Source: Paenibacillus sp. NAIST15-1 (GTDB lineage: Bacteria; Bacillota; Bacilli; Paenibacillales; Paenibacillaceae). Taken from it: a DNA stretch of 64,000 nucleotides. Below, piece by piece: positions 1-7,468 of this stretch (positions within the stretch are counted from its first letter, which is position 1; each line of letters starts with the position of its first letter). Location: contig NZ_BBYF01000002.1 in assembly GCF_001894745.1 (NCBI RefSeq), positions 620,001-684,000 on the forward strand, in the 5' to 3' direction. A model generated the notes under the pieces. It worked only from the letters and a program-made list of their open reading frames with translations. It was not told the DNA's origin and made no database searches. The translations under genes were made by a program, and so were the position numbers.

Positions 1-2
1 GT

Positions 3-248
3 AAAGAAGGCTCCGATGAGATTTATGAAAGTTGTAAAAAGGGGCAGATTGGATGTATGGAATGCAAACGAAAGATATCGCAAAGTATCAACCATTTACT
101 TGAACCAATGAGAGAACGGAGAAGAATGTATCAAAACGATTCCAAAAAGGTCGATGAAATTCTTATGTCGGGTACAGAAAAAGCATGCCTTGTAGCAAAA
201 GAAACGATGTTAGAAATACGTGATGCAATGAGTATGAACTATTTCTAA
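3..248 (+). CDS. trpS: Tryptophanyl-tRNA synthetase, C-terminal end (partial)
   Basis: The reading frame is open from the left edge and ends at 248, giving about 81 residues of a protein that began outside the window. The stretch contains a GQIGCMECK segment followed by a helical tail with PMRERR and EKACLVAKET. This resembles the C-terminus of bacterial tryptophanyl-tRNA synthetases (the class I enzyme charging tRNA-Trp in the cytoplasm), where a G-x-x-G-C-x-E-C-K segment precedes a helix with P-x-R-E-R. The catalytic HIGH and KMSKS motifs lie outside the window, so the assignment rests on the tail alone. An internal ATG at 57 is not the true start. A strong hairpin follows about 80 bp downstream. 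Confidence 0.75.
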   Translation, partial: KEGSDEIYESCKKGQIGCMECKRKISQSINHLLEPMRERRRMYQNDSKKVDEILMSGTEKACLVAKETMLEIRDAMSMNYF

Positions 249-327
249 GCTGATTGTTTGTTGTACCCAATAGAGTATTAACTTACTTTATACATTCAAT
301 CCTACGCTTAGATATTGTGTAGAAGAT

Positions 328-366
328 AAACAGCCAAATTCCTACATGTTAGGAAATTGGCTGTTT
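328..366 (+). terminator. Hairpin terminator after trpS
   Basis: A near-perfect inverted repeat has arms AACAGCCAAATTCCTA and TAGGAAATTGGCTGTT around a four-base loop. The T-rich tail is short (TGTTTGCTC), so termination is plausible rather than certain. Confidence 0.6.
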
Positions 367-422
367 GCTCAGTTATATCACTCGAATGAAATAGTGTACT
401 TAAATAGAACGCAAGTTCACCG

Positions 423-584
423 ATGGGAACGAATAAATACATGACATTATTTGCAGTTGAGTTGGATAAACGAGGTGAGGAATTTAATGTACGTGCATTA
501 TCTGATCACCCAGGAACGATTGTAACGAATTTATCTCAGAATTTATCGGATGAAGAAATGCGTTCAAATAGAGCTTTTGAGTAG
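423..584 (+). pseudogene. Relic of a short-chain dehydrogenase/reductase (C-terminal fragment)
   Basis: This frame of 53 codons contains KYMTLFAVELDKRG, VRALSDHPGTI and NLSQNLSDEE. The order matches the part of classical SDR oxidoreductases just after the catalytic YxxxK, where a helix of type K-x-x-x-LFAVEL is followed by V-x-A-L-S-x-HPG and a T-N-L-S motif. The N-terminal Rossmann fold, the catalytic Tyr and the usual C-terminal tail are absent. No ribosome binding site precedes it. It is most simply a decayed gene remnant. The rest of 249-764 holds only the trpS hairpin and AT-rich sequence. Confidence 0.6.
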
Positions 585-764
585 TAAAATATGATGAAGT
601 ATTTACGTCCTCTTACATACATATCAATAGGGGTTCATTTTTAGTATGTGTCAACTTTCCTAAAATTTTCAAGTTTGTCATGCATAAATATATAATGTTA
701 TGTATTTATATAGTATAGTGTATATTGACTAGCAACTATTACATATAGAAAGTAGTGTTGGAAA

Positions 765-1397
765 TTGAATCTTTTCTTCACGTATTTACTAGCGGGGCTT
801 GCCGTTGCAATGCCTGTAGGTGCCATGACCGTTGAAATGACGAAGCAAGGGATGAAAAAGGGATTTATGCATGGCTGGGCTGTTGGATTAGGTGGGATGA
901 CCATTGATTTTTTATTAATCGTTGCCTTATATATGGGCTTGGCTTCCGTGCTTGCCATCCCTGTTATTCAAATCCCTATGTGGGTTATCGGAGCATGCTT
1001 TTTAATTTATTTAGGCTATGATTCCATCAAAAACTCGGATCAAGGCATTACATTGGCTGGCGATAAACCGAATGCATCATTTTTCAGTTCCTACCGAAAT
1101 GGACTGCTCGTCGCTATATCGCCAGGTAATCTTGTGTTTTGGATTTCCGTTTTTGGTGCGGTGCTATCTGATTCGTATGATACGACACAACCGGCAAAAT
1201 TTCTAATCGTAGGTGCAGGAATATTAGCTGGTATCCTCCTCCATGATGTTGGGTTGCTTGCCATTGTGGCTGTCACGAGAAGAGTAATGAGCCGAACTAT
1301 GATTAAGCGGATGTCTATTATCGCAGGACTGATTTTATTTGGGTTCGCGGGGTATTTCTTATATGAGTTTATAGTAGCAATTCAAGGAATACTGTAA
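765..1397 (+). CDS. LysE-family amino-acid exporter
   Basis: This 210-residue membrane protein fits the LysE/RhtB/ArgO family, which exports amino acids or related small molecules. The N-terminus LLAGLAVAMPVGAMTVEM matches the family's opening helix with its P-x-G-P/A motif. About six hydrophobic segments follow (roughly residues 4-24, 38-62, 66-86, 110-132, 143-165 and 178-200), and the central SPGNLVFW matches the usual NP-K/N-x-x-FW motif of the fourth segment. Family members are typically 200-215 residues, so it appears intact. The start is a TTG without a strong ribosome binding site, so the exact start is uncertain. The substrate is unknown. It is transcribed alone, between the SDR relic and a strong terminator. 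Confidence 0.82.
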   Translation: MNLFFTYLLAGLAVAMPVGAMTVEMTKQGMKKGFMHGWAVGLGGMTIDFLLIVALYMGLASVLAIPVIQIPMWVIGACFLIYLGYDSIKNSDQGITLAGDKPNASFFSSYRNGLLVAISPGNLVFWISVFGAVLSDSYDTTQPAKFLIVGAGILAGILLHDVGLLAIVAVTRRVMSRTMIKRMSIIAGLILFGFAGYFLYEFIVAIQGIL

Positions 1398-1399
1398 CA

Positions 1400-1433
1400 A
1401 AACCTAGAGCTGTTAGGGCTCTAGGTTTTTTGC
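1400..1433 (+). terminator. Intrinsic terminator of the LysE-family gene
   Basis: Arms AACCTAGAGC and GCTCTAGGTT surround a short loop and run into TTTTTTGCTTTTG, starting three bases after the stop codon. Confidence 0.9.
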
Positions 1434-1456
1434 TTTTGTATTTAAAAGGTTGTGTT

Positions 1457-2275
1457 TTACTTCTGAAATGTCGATTCATTGAAGCGAGTATGACTATTTC
1501 TCTTGAAGTGTCCTCCTTTTACATGCTTCAGATGGGCGACGATCATGAAGGAAACGATGACAAGCAAAAACCATGAGCTGAATTTTCCCCACTTTACGAG
1601 ATTCCAGCCGTTCGTCTGATGTGGATAATACCATGCGCCCAAGAAAGTCCCGATGTTTTCAGCCACCCATATAAAAAATCCGATTAAGACGAACGACAGA
1701 ACAATCGGCATTCTTCGTGTCACGCCTAATACGGTATATTCCACGTAGGTTCTAAAGAAGATGACGAATAGCAAAATCATCAAAACCCAACGCAAATCGT
1801 AAATGAAGTGATGAGTCATGAAGTTGAAGTAAATCACCGCACCTAGCGGAATCGTTAACCAAGCAGAAGGGTATCGATTTACCTTGACCTGCAGTCGCCG
1901 CCACGCTTGACATAAGTAACTTGCCACACTTGCGTACATAAATCCGCTATATAGAGGAACACCCAGTATTTTAGACCAGCCGTCTTCCGGATAGCCCCAT
2001 GATCCCATATGGATTTTAAATATTTCAAGTGCAAGACCGATGAAATGGAACATACAGATTACTTTACATTCATCCATTGTTTCTATCCCAAACCGGATCA
2101 TTAGAACCTGCGCCAAGATACAAACAAGCAATAGGAAATCATAGCGATGCATGAATGGAATGTCAATGACCTTCGTGAGTGCCAACATCGCGAAAATATA
2201 AGCGGGGAACAAGCAGGACATTGCCTGGTGCCAGCCAAAATTGAGGAATGATTTTAGTTTGAAAAAGTTATTCAT
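1457..2275 (-). CDS. yoaT: YoaT-like integral membrane protein (DUF817)
   Basis: The 272-residue product is almost entirely hydrophobic, with about eight membrane-spanning stretches. Short loops contain MGSWGYPED, SGFMYASVASY, the motif MTHHFIYDLRW, and GAWYYPHQ followed by W-x-LVKWGKFSSW. This pattern fits the DUF817 family, called YoaT in Bacillus subtilis, whose function is unknown. The conserved His, Trp and Asp residues in the loops suggest a catalytic or cofactor-binding role in the membrane, but that is only an inference. It starts with ATG and reads towards the LysE-family gene. Its stop codon lies about 25 bp beyond the LysE terminator, which may therefore serve both genes. Confidence 0.8.
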   Translation of the reverse strand: MNNFFKLKSFLNFGWHQAMSCLFPAYIFAMLALTKVIDIPFMHRYDFLLLVCILAQVLMIRFGIETMDECKVICMFHFIGLALEIFKIHMGSWGYPEDGWSKILGVPLYSGFMYASVASYLCQAWRRLQVKVNRYPSAWLTIPLGAVIYFNFMTHHFIYDLRWVLMILLFVIFFRTYVEYTVLGVTRRMPIVLSFVLIGFFIWVAENIGTFLGAWYYPHQTNGWNLVKWGKFSSWFLLVIVSFMIVAHLKHVKGGHFKRNSHTRFNESTFQK

Positions 2276-2719
2276 AGTTATCTCCTACCTTGTGTTCGTG
2301 AAAAATGAATTTTGAACAGTTATACGAGGTGTATCATTAGGTATTATCCTATTCAAATACATGCTTTTAGTCAATAAAAAATTATTGTTATACAATAAAT
2401 ATTTATTGCTAAAGTTGATGTGTGTATATATTCGATGTGGTATAAATCTCTCGAACGATTAGGGTTCATAAGAGTGAACAGTGGTGAGGTTGTTTCAGTG
2501 AAGATAAGGAGAGAAAGTCGAATTTTATGAATAGAAAAGAGCGTTAATTTTAACTTCCAACTTAATAGGCCAAATATGGATGCAAACAGAAGTGTTCCGT
2601 ATTGGGTTTTCGTTATACCCGGTCTTGTTCATAAGGCCACTCCTGCAAATGAAAGGTACTGCTTCTTTTCTAGATGAGATTGTTCAGGTACTGTTCAGCA
2701 AATGATATGAAATAATGAG
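2276..2719. other. Gene-free intergenic region
   Basis: About 440 bp lie between the YoaT-like gene and the lexA terminator. The part next to YoaT (2330-2410) is AT-rich and should hold that gene's promoter. The rest contains only short frames without ribosome binding sites. A 30-codon stretch near 2575-2680 (reading VPYWVFVIPGL) looks vaguely protein-like but was not recognised. Confidence 0.6.
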
Positions 2720-2766
2720 AAAGCAAAAATGCCTCGCTCCCTTCTTAAAAAGAAGAGAACGAGGCA
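2720..2766 (-). terminator. Intrinsic terminator of lexA
   Basis: On the minus strand the arms TGCCTCGTTCTCTTCTT and AAGAAGGGAGCGAGGCA form a long hairpin followed by TTTTTGC, about 13 bp after the lexA stop codon. Confidence 0.9.
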
Positions 2767-2779
2767 TCAATGTAATGTC

Positions 2780-3409
2780 TTAATGAAAATCACGGAACAA
2801 ACCAATAACTTTGCCCAGAATCGTTACATGCTGTAAGCGAATCGGTTCATAGGTTGGATTTTCAGGCTGCAAGCGGATATGATCCTTCTCACGATAGAAT
2901 GTCTTAACCGTTGCTTCATCTTCTTCAGTCATGGCTACAACGATATCACCGTTGTTCGCTGTCTGCTGCTGACGCACGATGACAAAGTCGCCATTATGTA
3001 TACCAGCCTCAATCATGCTGTTACCCATGACCGACAACATGAATACATTCTCGTCATCTCCCACCATATGCATAGGAAGAGGGAAGTAATCTTCAATATT
3101 CTCTGTTGCGGTAATTGGCTCGCCTGCAGTTACTTTCCCAACGACCGGCACGCGTGCGAAGGAGCGAGAGAAGTCTGTTGAACGTTCAGATTGATCATGG
3201 CTAAGCAGTTCAATAGCACGAGGCTTCGTAGGGTCACGGCGAATGAATCCCTTCTTCTCGAGTCGATCAAGATGACCGTGAACAGTGGAACTGGATGCTA
3301 GACCAACGGCTTCGCCTATTTCACGAACAGAAGGCGGATAACCTTTAGCTCGAACTTCATCACGTATAAAATCAAGGATAGCTTGTTGACGACTTGATAT
3401 TTTAGACAA
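2780..3409 (-). CDS. lexA: LexA, SOS-response repressor and self-cleaving protease
   Basis: LexA represses DNA-damage genes by binding SOS boxes. It cleaves itself when RecA filaments form on single-stranded DNA. The N-terminal winged helix (residues about 1-65) carries the family signature [16 protein letters not shown]. The C-terminal peptidase domain has the cleavage site Ala95-Gly96 (in KVTAGEP), catalytic Ser131 (in VMGNSM) and Lys169 (in ATVKTF). The TTG at 3409 was chosen because the protein then begins MSKISSRQQ, as in relatives, and a GGAG lies nine bases upstream. A longer frame starting at 3472 would swallow the promoter. The 209-residue length is normal. A promoter with an embedded SOS box lies just upstream, so lexA is autoregulated, and yneA is divergent. 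Confidence 0.97.
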   Translation of the reverse strand: MSKISSRQQAILDFIRDEVRAKGYPPSVREIGEAVGLASSSTVHGHLDRLEKKGFIRRDPTKPRAIELLSHDQSERSTDFSRSFARVPVVGKVTAGEPITATENIEDYFPLPMHMVGDDENVFMLSVMGNSMIEAGIHNGDFVIVRQQQTANNGDIVVAMTEEDEATVKTFYREKDHIRLQPENPTYEPIRLQHVTILGKVIGLFRDFH

Positions 3410-3443
3410 GGGTATCAACTCCAATGAATACTCTTTTGACAAA

Positions 3444-3472
3444 ATTATACCACAGAACCTCCGTTCGTACAA
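3444..3472 (-). promoter_or_regulatory. Sigma-A-type promoter of lexA
   Basis: On the minus strand, TTGTAC (3472-3467) and TATAAT (3449-3444) are separated by exactly 17 bp. The spacer contains a perfect SOS box, so LexA binding would block RNA polymerase. Confidence 0.85.
3455..3466. promoter_or_regulatory. LexA (SOS) box in the lexA promoter
   Basis: GAACCTCCGTTC matches the Gram-positive SOS core GAAC-N4-GTTC exactly. A second, one-mismatch copy (AAACATAAGTTC) sits next to it at 3471-3482. Confidence 0.85.
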
Positions 3473-3588
3473 ACATAAGTTCTAAAGATTCTGCAGAAAA
3501 AGATTGTGAGAAGTTCGTAAATTACGAGAGAGAAACAAGAGAAAGTTAAATGAGGCTAAATGCTTATTTTTCGATAATATAAAAAGGG

Positions 3589-3600
3589 GAACGAACGTTC
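3589..3600. promoter_or_regulatory. LexA (SOS) box upstream of yneA
   Basis: GAACGAACGTTC fits GAAC-N4-GTTC exactly and lies about ten bases upstream of the -35 element of yneA. Confidence 0.82.
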
Positions 3601-3610
3601 TAAAAAAACA

Positions 3611-3638
3611 TTGACTCAAACGTGTGTTCGTGTTAGAT
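3611..3638 (+). promoter_or_regulatory. yneA promoter with overlapping LexA box
   Basis: TTGACT (3611-3616) and TTAGAT (3633-3638) are spaced 16 bp apart. Between them, AAACGTGTGTTC (3618-3629) is a one-mismatch SOS core. Together with the exact box at 3589 this gives yneA two LexA sites. Confidence 0.75.
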
Positions 3639-3685
3639 TACATTATACAAGATAACAGAACAAGTGTTTGGGAGATGAGTCATTT

Positions 3686-4048
3686 ATGATGTATACAACA
3701 TATCGTTCAATCTATAAGGTGTCGACAACAGCTTCACAACCTATTCAGAAGAAGCGTTTGTTTCCTTTACGTGTTCGATTCATCATGAGCCTGATTGTAT
3801 TGTTGTTCATTACTTGTGGAAGCATTGTTCAAGCGCTTGGCATGGATGATAGCCAAACGGAAATTGTAAATGGAGCTGCTGTGGAGCGCGTACTTGTTCA
3901 GCCTGGAGATACACTCTGGGGGATTGCATCCTCTTATAAGCCAGAACATACGGATACGCGTCAGTTTATATATGAAATCGTTGAGATGAATCAATTGAAA
4001 GGTGATATCTTACCGGCAGGAGAAGTATTGCTCGTTCCGATCCGATGA
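3686..4048 (+). CDS. yneA: YneA-like SOS cell-division inhibitor with LysM domain
   Basis: The 120-residue product has a basic N-terminus, one membrane span (about residues 31-53, RFIMSLIVLLFITCGSIV) and a C-terminal LysM peptidoglycan-binding domain. The LysM domain begins VLVQPGDTLWGIAS and ends with the LPAGEVLLVPI turn. This is the architecture of YneA, which halts division during the SOS response in Bacillus. The ATG at 3686 was chosen because GGGAGATGAG lies just upstream; an in-frame TTG at 3668 is less likely. It is divergent from lexA, and its promoter carries two LexA boxes. The resolvase-like gene yneB, which follows yneA in Bacillus subtilis, is absent here. Confidence 0.88.
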   Translation: MMYTTYRSIYKVSTTASQPIQKKRLFPLRVRFIMSLIVLLFITCGSIVQALGMDDSQTEIVNGAAVERVLVQPGDTLWGIASSYKPEHTDTRQFIYEIVEMNQLKGDILPAGEVLLVPIR

Positions 4049-4113
4049 GTCGGGGTCATTGTCGAATTTACGGTTGAGAAGCTTTGCATTCCGATACATA
4101 AGAGCAGAAGGTT

Positions 4114-4138
4114 GGAGGCCCGAAGAGGCCTCTTTTTT
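4114..4138 (+). terminator. Intrinsic terminator of yneA
   Basis: GAGGCC and GGCCTC flank a six-base loop and are followed by TTTTTTGC. Confidence 0.85.
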
Positions 4139-4178
4139 GCGATATAAAAGCTTTCTTGCTGCTTGCTTGACAAGCTGT

Positions 4179-4223
4179 TACCTCCATGTCAAAGTAGAAC
4201 ATATGCTTACACACATGGAGGTA
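4179..4223 (+). promoter_or_regulatory. Hairpin that covers the ynzC ribosome binding site
   Basis: TACCTCCATGT (4179-4189) is the exact reverse complement of ACATGGAGGTA (4213-4223). The second arm contains the GGAGG that serves the ATG at 4228. If it folds in the mRNA, the ribosome binding site would be hidden, which suggests translational control. The fold was read by eye and not computed. Confidence 0.5.
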
Positions 4224-4227
4224 CCTG

Positions 4228-4443
4228 ATGAATATCGACAAGCTTATTGCACGAATTAATGAATTGGCCCGCAAACATAAGACAGTTGGGCTGAGCGATG
4301 AGGAAATGGAAGAACGCGCGAAACTGCGCGAGGAATATTTGGTTCTATTCCGCAAGCAGGTACGCAATCAATTAGACACTATTCGCTATGTAGAAGATGA
4401 AGAAGGAACAGATAACTCTGGATCGAACGGGATCGTTCATTAA
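4228..4443 (+). CDS. ynzC: YnzC family protein (DUF896/UPF0291)
   Basis: This 71-residue, charged, helical protein contains the family features IARINELARKHKT, the GLSDEEMEERAKLREEYL core and FRKQVRNQLDTI. The first two-thirds form a helical hairpin in solved family members. The acidic tail (YVEDEEGTD) is variable. Function is unknown. In Bacillus subtilis the gene also lies near yneA and lexA, so the neighbourhood is conserved. The start is ATG with GGAGG six bases upstream, and that site can pair with an upstream repeat. Confidence 0.9.
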   Translation: MNIDKLIARINELARKHKTVGLSDEEMEERAKLREEYLVLFRKQVRNQLDTIRYVEDEEGTDNSGSNGIVH

Positions 4444-4507
4444 ATGAACCTTCATCGATAACGATGGATTCACATTATTCGTTTACTATACAGGGGGTTG
4501 CGAATTC

Positions 4508-5038
4508 ATGTCTCGCAGTTGGGAACGTAAAGTCCGTCAAAATAGTGAAAAGTTAAACAAACAGCGAATGAAGCAAGGCAAGCCGACGTTCGCTGCTGGC
4601 AAGCCTGCGCACGAAGAGTTTAAAGGACGCAGCTTCATTATGCCAATCGCTTTAATCGCCTTCGCCATTATGTATGGATTGTTGGGCGGTATCATTACGG
4701 ACAATCAATATCCAACTCTATATTGGATCACAATCGTGTGTTACGTCGGATTGGGGATTATATTATTCCTGAGAAGACCATTTCTTCGTGTTGGAGCAGG
4801 TGAGGTATCTACGATTCGCTGGAATCGTCTCCGTACTCTCTCTGCAAAGGATATGAAGAAAATTGCGATCCAACCTGGTTATGTTGTTATTGAACACACG
4901 GGGAAAGGTGCGAATTGGATTTTCTCGCGAGTGCTGAATCGTTATGATACGAATGCAATGGGGGAACGTCTTCGTTCCTTCGCAAATCAACATAAGATTG
5001 AATTCGAAGATACATCGAAGAAAGACTCGAAAAAATAG
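4508..5038 (+). CDS. Two-span membrane protein of unknown function
   Basis: The 176-residue product begins with a lysine- and arginine-rich cytoplasmic stretch of about 40 residues. Two hydrophobic helices follow (about 43-63 and 70-88), then a soluble C-terminal domain of about 85 residues with mixed beta and helix character that ends in a lysine-rich tail. The layout resembles small bacterial membrane proteins with a cytosolic PH-like domain, but I do not recognise the family. The ATG is preceded by a GGGGG motif. It lies between ynzC and a HAD hydrolase in the same direction, with gaps of about 55-65 bp, so it may share a transcript. Confidence 0.72.
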   Translation: MSRSWERKVRQNSEKLNKQRMKQGKPTFAAGKPAHEEFKGRSFIMPIALIAFAIMYGLLGGIITDNQYPTLYWITIVCYVGLGIILFLRRPFLRVGAGEVSTIRWNRLRTLSAKDMKKIAIQPGYVVIEHTGKGANWIFSRVLNRYDTNAMGERLRSFANQHKIEFEDTSKKDSKK

Positions 5039-5094
5039 AGAAATCCGATATAGAGGATTCGTTATCATTGTCGCTGTGATGGGAGAGATGAAAC

Positions 5095-5901
5095 TTGGCT
5101 ATTCGTGCTGTACTGTTCGACCTGGATGATACTTTGTTATGGGATGAGCGTTGTGTTGAGGAAGCTTTTGCTGCAACTTGTAAATACGCGCAAGATAAGA
5201 CTGGGGTCAATGTAGAACAATTGGAAGCATTCGTTCGCCAAGCTGCTCGTGAATTGTTTGCCTCTTATGAGACTTATCCTTTCACACAGAATATTGGGAT
5301 TAATCCCTTTGAAGCGCTGTGGGGGAGATTCGCAGAGGGAGAACATCCTGAATTTCGATTGTTGGAACAGCTTGCGCCGATGTATCGACAATCTGCATGG
5401 ACACAAGGTCTTCAAGCCGCTGGTCAACCTAATGATGCATTAGGTGCCGAGCTGGCGGAGCGATTTATGAGTGAACGTCGTTCTCGCTCGTATGTGTACG
5501 ATGAGACTTATGAGGTGCTGCGACAATTGATTGCGCAATATCCACTATTGTTGTTAACGAACGGATCGCCTGATTTGCAGCAGGAGAAGCTGAATGGAGA
5601 GCGTGAGCTTCTATCCTATTTCGATCATATCGTTATCTCTGGAGATCATCCACAAGGGAAGCCTGATCCAGAGCTGTTCAAGCACACGATGTCATTGCTC
5701 GGCATCGAACCGCATGAAGGGATCATGATTGGCGACAAATTAACGACGGATATTCTAGGCGCGCAGAATGTTGGCATGCATCATGCGTGGCTGAACCGCA
5801 AAGGCGTTGAATTGTCTGGCAATATTCACCCTGAATATACGATTGCAAGCTTGCGTGAAATTGAGCAAATTATTGATGAGATAAATTCGAAGGAATCATA
5901 A
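5095..5901 (+). CDS. HAD-superfamily hydrolase (subfamily IA)
   Basis: A 268-residue phosphatase-like protein. Motif I is FDLDDTLL (nucleophile Asp9, acid/base Asp11), motif II is LLLTNGSP, motif III is the lysine of GKPDPELF, and motif IV is GDKLTTDILGA. Residues about 18-110 form the helical cap typical of HAD-IA enzymes such as phosphoglycolate or phosphoserine phosphatases. The substrate cannot be read from the sequence. The start is TTG, giving MAIRAVLFDLDDT, with GGGAGAG eight bases upstream. It reads in the same direction as the membrane protein gene before it and ends at a strong terminator. Confidence 0.88.
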   Translation: MAIRAVLFDLDDTLLWDERCVEEAFAATCKYAQDKTGVNVEQLEAFVRQAARELFASYETYPFTQNIGINPFEALWGRFAEGEHPEFRLLEQLAPMYRQSAWTQGLQAAGQPNDALGAELAERFMSERRSRSYVYDETYEVLRQLIAQYPLLLLTNGSPDLQQEKLNGERELLSYFDHIVISGDHPQGKPDPELFKHTMSLLGIEPHEGIMIGDKLTTDILGAQNVGMHHAWLNRKGVELSGNIHPEYTIASLREIEQIIDEINSKES

Positions 5902-5938
5902 ATCGGCGGGGATGTAATTACTTACTCCGCGTGTATGA

Positions 5939-5969
5939 CAAAGAGGCCTGTGGGAACACAGGCCTCTTT
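5939..5969 (+). terminator. Intrinsic terminator of the HAD hydrolase
   Basis: AAAGAGGCCTGTG and CACAGGCCTCTTT flank a GGAA loop. The stem is perfect. The tail has only a few T residues beyond the arm. Confidence 0.82.
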
Positions 5970-6187
5970 GATATACGGTAATCTTCGCGAGGTGTCGGCA
6001 AGATTAGTGTGAGTACCTTAATTTGATTACCCTCCACATGAAACTACAAGGGTAAATGTGACAAATGTCATAGGATCGTCACACAATGATGCTCATTATA
6101 GCCCAATGGAGTCATGAGGAATTGGAGAATGCTGTCTATAATGTGATACGATAAATCTAGGATACAGTTGAGGAGTGAACGACGATT

Positions 6188-6634
6188 ATGTTCAACAATA
6201 AGAGTAAATTAATCGTACTAACAATGGCAATAGGAGCAATGCTATTAGCCGGTTGTGGAAATAGCTCGTCAGCAGGTGGCGGTCATGAAGGACATGCAGG
6301 TCATGGCTCCAGTGATAAACAGGACAGTAAAAATGAGATGGCAGCAATGATTAAGGTAAACTTGCAAGTGCCGGAAGAAGTCAAAATCAATGAAGCTATC
6401 ACCATCTCTGCACAGGTCACACAAGAGGAGAAAGCGGTAGATGATGCAGATAAAGTAGAGTTCGAGTTGTGGCTGGATGGGGCTGACCACGAGAAGATTG
6501 AGGGAAAGCTCACGAAAGATGGCACGTATCAGATTGAGAAAACGTTTGATAAGACTGGTACCTACACGGTCATTTCTCATGTGACTGCTCGTGACATGCA
6601 CTCGATGCCGAAGAAGCAATTTATTGTAAAATAA
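6188..6634 (+). CDS. YtkA-like lipoprotein
   Basis: The 148-residue product has a lipoprotein signal peptide with lipobox LAGC (Cys23). A His/Gly-rich linker (GGGHEGHAGHGSSD) follows, then a C-terminal immunoglobulin-like YtkA/FixH-type domain of about 95 residues containing VEFELWLDG, GTYQIEKTF and TGTYTVISHVTARDMHSMP. It should be anchored to the outer face of the membrane. YtkA-like domains are often linked to copper handling and cytochrome oxidase assembly, and the His-rich linker would suit metal binding, but the role is inferred. AGGAG lies 12 bases before the ATG. It appears to be a single-gene transcript. Confidence 0.85.
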   Translation: MFNNKSKLIVLTMAIGAMLLAGCGNSSSAGGGHEGHAGHGSSDKQDSKNEMAAMIKVNLQVPEEVKINEAITISAQVTQEEKAVDDADKVEFELWLDGADHEKIEGKLTKDGTYQIEKTFDKTGTYTVISHVTARDMHSMPKKQFIVK

Positions 6635-6667
6635 GAATCTGAATACATAACAAGAATTTATGCGAAG

Positions 6668-6719
6668 AAGGGGCAGTCTAAGAAGATCCGAATCACGATC
6701 TTCTTAGGCTGCCCCTCTT
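6668..6719. terminator. Bidirectional terminator between the YtkA-like gene and mtnD
   Basis: GGGGCAG-TCTAAGAAGATC pairs with GATCTTCTTAGG-CTGCCCC around a short loop. The T-rich flank on the plus side (TCTTATTATC) and the convergent mtnD gene suggest it serves both directions. Confidence 0.82.
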
Positions 6720-6760
6720 ATTATCAGTAATGGGAGGTTTTTATCGATTATGATTCCGAA

Positions 6761-7303
6761 TTACGCCTGTTGGAAAGTAGGATCCGAATACGGATGCGCG
6801 ATCCATCCTTCTGTTTCAATGAACAGTCGAACTGCAACAATTTGACGATTATCCATCAGAGTGAAGTAGTGCGGCTTTTCTTCAGGGACGGAAATTACAT
6901 CCCCAGCCTCCAATTCAACATCCATATAACCGATGTCGTCGCTTCCCTTAATTATGAAAATACCATTTCCGGCCGTAATAGCTCTTACTTCGTCTTCTGT
7001 GTGCGTGTGAACCTGTTCAAATTTCTTTAGCAGCTCTTCGATATTGGGAGTAGCGTCTGATAAAGAAATCAAATCCCACGTACGATAGCCCCGTCTTTCA
7101 GCCAAATCACGGATTTCTCCTTCATACGTGTCTAAAATGGCTTGCTTCTCTTCATCGGATAGTACGTACTTATCACGCAAAGATGGGGCAAGTTTGTTCG
7201 GATCCCAGTGTTCATACAGCACTCCTTGCGCTGATAGGAAAGAACGAACATTTTCTTCGCCAATTATGATTTCGTTCGTGTTTCGGATACGTACCTGTGC
7301 CAT
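6761..7303 (-). CDS. mtnD: Acireductone dioxygenase
   Basis: This 180-residue cupin catalyses the acireductone dioxygenase step of the methionine salvage pathway. With iron it yields the keto-acid precursor of methionine; with nickel the reaction is off-pathway. The metal site is visible in VHTHTEDEVR (two His and a Glu), with a later His in EKPHYFTL. Upstream DLISLSDATPN and the N-terminal WDPNKLAP also fit the family. The ATG at 7303 was chosen because GGGGGA lies eight bases upstream; a TTG two codons earlier is too close to that site. No other mtn genes are in the window. It is divergent from metH, so two routes to methionine share one intergenic region. Confidence 0.95.
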   Translation of the reverse strand: MAQVRIRNTNEIIIGEENVRSFLSAQGVLYEHWDPNKLAPSLRDKYVLSDEEKQAILDTYEGEIRDLAERRGYRTWDLISLSDATPNIEELLKKFEQVHTHTEDEVRAITAGNGIFIIKGSDDIGYMDVELEAGDVISVPEEKPHYFTLMDNRQIVAVRLFIETEGWIAHPYSDPTFQQA

Positions 7304-7387
7304 TTGCAAAATCCCCCGTTTCCCAATGCGATTTATTTATTTAATTATATTACAGAGGAAATGTTTGGGCAAGAAACATTTTACGAT

Positions 7388-7403
7388 GACTCATTCATGA
7401 GTC
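7388..7403. promoter_or_regulatory. Palindrome between mtnD and metH
   Basis: GACTCAT-TC-ATGAGTC is a perfect seven-base inverted repeat in the 165-bp gap between divergent mtnD and metH. It could be an operator shared by the two genes. A run TTTTCTAA follows on the plus side. No SAM riboswitch or T-box was recognised here. Confidence 0.4.
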
Positions 7404-7468
7404 TTTTCTAATCGGATCACATCTGCTAAACTAGGGTTTAACGTTTAAGACAGAGGGTGGGCAGAGCG

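Noticed and set aside
698-958. Minus-strand frame opposite the LysE-family gene
   Set aside because: It is a shadow of the exporter gene without its own start signals.
7310-7468. SAM riboswitch or T-box in front of metH
   Set aside because: The leader is too short and no conserved riboswitch core or T-box sequence is visible.
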